A stretch of DNA of 7,855 nucleotides from contig JABDJM010000383.1 of the NCBI GenBank assembly GCA_013002475.1, positions 1 through 7,855 on the forward strand, given 5' to 3'. The position numbers and the translations under genes are program-made. Below are positions 5,219 through 7,855 of this stretch, one piece after another. Source of the DNA: Saprospiraceae bacterium (GTDB lineage: Bacteria; Bacteroidota; Bacteroidia; Chitinophagales; Saprospiraceae). The notes under the pieces were generated by a model. It made no database searches. It was not told the DNA's origin and saw only the letters and a program-made list of their open reading frames with translations. Numbering within the stretch: the first letter of the stretch is position 1; every line of letters starts with the position of its first letter.

Positions 5219-7645
5219 TTAATTACCCACCCTTTTTCCTTCTTCCTCCAATCCGGTTTTACGCTTTCTGGATTTCACATTCTGATTTCCAAAATTATAG
5301 CTCAAGCTGATAGAGGCCCTTCTTGAATCCCAGTTTCCAGCTCCTTCTGAGGTAAGCCCATCAAAGACGGATTCCCCATCCCAACCTTGTTCATAGAATA
5401 TGTCGTTGGCAGAGATCTTTACGAACAACTTATCCTGAAAGAACTTTCGCTGAAGCCCAAGATTAAGTGCCCAATTTTCATTGTATTTGAAAACTCCTCC
5501 CCATACTCCCGGGCCGGAAAAGTAACCGGAAATTTCTCCCTTAAGCTGCCAGGGAAGGTCAATGGTGTGTTGCTGGAAGATACTATATGTAAAAGCCTGC
5601 ACATCTACCACCGCCCCCTCGCCATAGTCCGCCTGGTTATTTATATAAGAGGCGCTTAGGTTGGTGTACATGCTCCACTTTTTAGCTGGCTGCATTGGGA
5701 GGCTCGCGTTTCCATTTATCACATGTTGTTTAGCAAGATTCTCCCAGGTGATAAATCCTGCCCTTGGATCATTTTCGTCTGGGCCGATTAAGCGGGTGAT
5801 CTGGTTTTCAGTAAGGCTATACGATAGCTTAAAATTGTATCTGAAATTCCGGGTATAACCCAGCTCAACATTATTTACGATCTCAGGTACAAGATTTGGA
5901 TTTCCTTTTTCAAAAGAAAGTTCACTCAGTCGATTGTTGAAAGGGTTGAGAACCTGATAATTCGGACGGTTGATCCTTCGGCCATAGTTTAAGGCAAAGG
6001 AGTGTTGCATTTGCGGAGTCCAGGTCAGACCTGCATTTGGAAACCAATTAATATAATCCTGGATCACAGGGTCTTCCTGCAGAGAGGGGTCATAGGCAAT
6101 CAAGTCCCCGGTGGCATCAGTTTTTTCAGCCCTCAAGCCAGCCGAAAAACTTAGTTTTTGGCTGATAGGTCGATTATAACTGATGTATCCCGCATATACT
6201 TTTTCATCATAATCAAAATCGTTACTACGCTGCTCATTAAGATCATTGATACCGTCGATTTGATCAAAGTATAGGAAGGTGTTTTCAGAAACAACCTGAC
6301 TGTACTTACCACCAAAACCCAACTTTCCTCCTGCAAATGTATTTTCATAATCCACCTTTGCAGTTGTAATGTCAATGTCGGTACCCGTGTCAAAGGCATT
6401 GATCACTTGCGACACCAAGTTTGTTTCAGTGGGATCATAGTACCTGTTGGGTTGGAATCGGTCTGATTCATTTTTATACTTACCATAATCCAAGTCTATA
6501 TTCAGATTCTGCTCTTTACTAATATCGAATCTATAGTTTAGATTGTAAGTGTTATAATCCCGCGTGTTATCTGATGTATTTTCAGCGATAAGTACACTAT
6601 CAATCACTGTCTGACTGGCGATCTCTGAAATCTTCACCCTATTAAAAGCGGAATTGTTACCCGTGTTGTCTCCACCGCTTACCAAAAATCCCAGGGTTTG
6701 CCTTTTGCCGATAAAAAAGTCAGTTCCAATCCGGTAGTTCACATTTTCATTTTCGTTTACTGAGTTATTTATCTCATCTGTAAAAACCCCATTCTGCCAA
6801 TTCCTGAATTCCATCTCATTAAAATTTTCGGACATGCCAGCGCCAAGTGTTCCAAACACATTCAGAGCCTTATTCCTATAGTTAGCGGTGGCACTGACAT
6901 TCCCTCTGGCATATCGCCCCTGGCTAAATGTGGTACTTACCGAACCATTGGTCCCGAGGCTCTTGTCTCGTTTTAACCGAATATCAATAATGCCGGCATT
7001 GCCTTCTGCCTCATATTTGGCTCCCGGATTTGAAATGATATCAATCCGGTCAATTTGTTCCGCAGGTATGTTTTTTAAATAAGCTGCTCTTTCCTGCCCA
7101 CCGAGAGGAAGTGGTTTTCCATCAATAAAAATCCGGACTCCTGACCTTCCTAATACATTGATATTATCATTGTTGTCAACGGTTACCCCTGGAGCTTTTC
7201 TCATTAGGGACAATGCGTCCTCCCCGATACTATTGATCGTTCCCTGCACATTAAAGACTGTCCTGTCAGGTTTTACCTCCACCATGGCCCTGCTGGCCGT
7301 GACAGTTACCTCCTCCAGGTTTTGACCCCCTGAGGAAAAGCTAAGAACACCAAAATCGAGGTCCTGGCCTGCAGTAAGGGATATATCTGTACGAACAAGA
7401 TCCTGAAGTCCCACATAGGTAGCCTTGAGGAAATAGTTTCCCTGGCCAAGGTTTAGGATCCTGAAAATTCCGGATTCATCTGATGTCTCTACCTTATACA
7501 AGCTGCTATCTGCAGTTTGGTAAAGAGCCACATTGGCATAGGCAACCGCTTGTCCATCCGGGTCCTGGAGTTGTCCTTGGATAGAAGATTGAGCAAAAAG
7601 GGAGGATATGGAAAAAAGTAAGCTAAGGGTAAGAATTGTTCTCAT
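5219..7645 (-). CDS. TonB-dependent-receptor-like outer-membrane beta-barrel protein
   Basis: This is an 808-residue outer-membrane protein. Residues 1-18 form a signal peptide (cut after LFA, before QSS). A carboxypeptidase-regulatory-like beta-sandwich covers about 21-103 (IQGQLQDPDGQAVAYANVAL, SGIFRILNLGQGNYFLKATY). LEEVTVTASR (110-119) sits in TonB-box position, and the plug domain spans about 125-225, with DALSLMRKAPGV, GRSGVRIFIDGKPLPL and DRIDIISNPGAKYEAEGNAGIIDI. The rest is the barrel, best matching the OMP_b-brl_3 group (NYGRRINRPNYQVLNPF, FEKGNPNLVPE), whose members are full-length and commonly orphan, without a SusD partner. The substrate cannot be read. I placed the start at ATG 7643-7645 because it opens the signal peptide; the frame continues upstream to 7852 but crosses a minus-strand terminator. 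A charged tail follows the last strand. No susD, sigma or anti-sigma gene is adjacent. Confidence 0.92.
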   Translation of the reverse strand: MRTILTLSLLFSISSLFAQSSIQGQLQDPDGQAVAYANVALYQTADSSLYKVETSDESGIFRILNLGQGNYFLKATYVGLQDLVRTDISLTAGQDLDFGVLSFSSGGQNLEEVTVTASRAMVEVKPDRTVFNVQGTINSIGEDALSLMRKAPGVTVDNNDNINVLGRSGVRIFIDGKPLPLGGQERAAYLKNIPAEQIDRIDIISNPGAKYEAEGNAGIIDIRLKRDKSLGTNGSVSTTFSQGRYARGNVSATANYRNKALNVFGTLGAGMSENFNEMEFRNWQNGVFTDEINNSVNENENVNYRIGTDFFIGKRQTLGFLVSGGDNTGNNSAFNRVKISEIASQTVIDSVLIAENTSDNTRDYNTYNLNYRFDISKEQNLNIDLDYGKYKNESDRFQPNRYYDPTETNLVSQVINAFDTGTDIDITTAKVDYENTFAGGKLGFGGKYSQVVSENTFLYFDQIDGINDLNEQRSNDFDYDEKVYAGYISYNRPISQKLSFSAGLRAEKTDATGDLIAYDPSLQEDPVIQDYINWFPNAGLTWTPQMQHSFALNYGRRINRPNYQVLNPFNNRLSELSFEKGNPNLVPEIVNNVELGYTRNFRYNFKLSYSLTENQITRLIGPDENDPRAGFITWENLAKQHVINGNASLPMQPAKKWSMYTNLSASYINNQADYGEGAVVDVQAFTYSIFQQHTIDLPWQLKGEISGYFSGPGVWGGVFKYNENWALNLGLQRKFFQDKLFVKISANDIFYEQGWDGESVFDGLTSEGAGNWDSRRASISLSYNFGNQNVKSRKRKTGLEEEGKRVGN

Positions 7646-7764
7646 TGGTCCATTTTTAAAAGTTGGTATACTAAAACTACGTCCAAAAGAGGGAGAACGG
7701 TTTTTTTTTCGATAAAGACTCGAAATATGCTGTTCAGCTGCATGCTTCTTGAAAGAAATCGCCC
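7646..7764 (-). promoter_or_regulatory. leader/promoter region of the receptor gene
   Basis: About 120 nt separate the upstream minus-strand terminator from the receptor start, so the receptor's promoter should lie here. Read on the minus strand, TAGTTTTA near 7671-7680 is one mismatch from the Bacteroidota -7 consensus TAnnTTTG, but no well-placed -33 TTTG is seen. Other features are a run of nine As (minus strand, 7701-7709) and the inverted repeat TTCTT/AAGAA at 7746-7757. I cannot name a regulator. Confidence 0.35.
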
Positions 7765-7807
7765 AAAAACAAAAAATTCCCGAAAATCTTAGGGACTTCC
7801 GGGAATT
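7765..7807 (-). terminator. minus-strand intrinsic terminator of a gene beyond the right edge
   Basis: Read on the minus strand, AATTCCCG (7807-7800) pairs perfectly with CGGGAATT (7782-7775) around a 17-nt loop. It is followed by TTTT, G, TTTTT (7774-7765). The stem is 8 bp with a good U-rich tail. It should end a minus-strand transcript entering from the right, insulating the receptor gene. The 48 bases from 7808 to the window end show no recognisable gene. Confidence 0.72.
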
Positions 7808-7855
7808 GGCAAGGTATAAATAGCTGGGATTACTGTCGCCGTTTATGCACATAGG

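Noticed and set aside
6151..6399. Alternative minus-strand frames and plus-strand frames within the receptor gene
   Set aside because: They lie wholly inside the well-supported receptor gene and have no domain or signal features. They are shadows of its codon pattern.
7646..7852. Upstream extension of the receptor frame by 69 residues
   Set aside because: It runs through a minus-strand terminator and an A-rich leader, and it would bury the signal peptide that begins at 7645.

Overview
The window looks like a piece of a Bacteroidota chromosome, probably from the Cytophagia or a related aerobic, often aquatic group. The evidence is a TonB-dependent outer-membrane protein with an N-terminal carboxypeptidase-regulatory-like domain, a periplasmic protein with TonB C-terminal domains, a predicted outer-membrane barrel of a Bacteroidota type, a 'nucleoid-associated' 37-kDa-type protein, and a tRNA whose CCA end is not encoded. 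The taxon is inferred from gene families only.

Left edge (1-297): the 3' two-thirds of a tRNA-Leu(GAG) gene is followed by its intrinsic terminator. A 237-bp non-coding stretch then repeats the last bases of the tRNA plus the first arm of that terminator as a 19-bp exact direct repeat (51-69 and 203-221). The second copy leads into a second, stronger terminator. This looks like the scar or minimal form of something that inserts at tRNA 3' ends.

Centre (298-5217): five plus-strand genes are separated by only 13, 6, 50 and 38-39 nt with no visible internal terminator, so they may form one transcription unit. In order they are a two-TM potassium channel with a cytoplasmic RCK domain, a secreted outer-membrane beta-barrel protein (DUF6268-like), a small all-helical HEAT-like cytoplasmic protein that starts with TTG, a nucleoid-associated protein of the NdpA/YejK family, and a secreted protein with two TonB_C-like domains, a polyproline linker and a TPR-like tail.

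Right part (5219-7855): a convergent minus-strand gene encodes an 808-residue TonB-dependent-receptor-like protein (regulatory-like domain, plug, beta-barrel). Its stop codon lies one base from the stop of the TonB_C protein. Its roughly 120-nt leader is bounded upstream by a minus-strand intrinsic terminator belonging to a gene beyond the right edge.

The genes do not form an obvious pathway. The plus-strand group mixes ion transport, envelope and nucleoid functions. The only functional link suggested is between the TonB_C-type periplasmic protein and the adjacent receptor, and that is inference. No IS element, CRISPR array, phage gene or defence system is visible. The most unusual items are the tRNA-end duplication with its overlapping alternative hairpins and the unanchored double-TonB_C protein.
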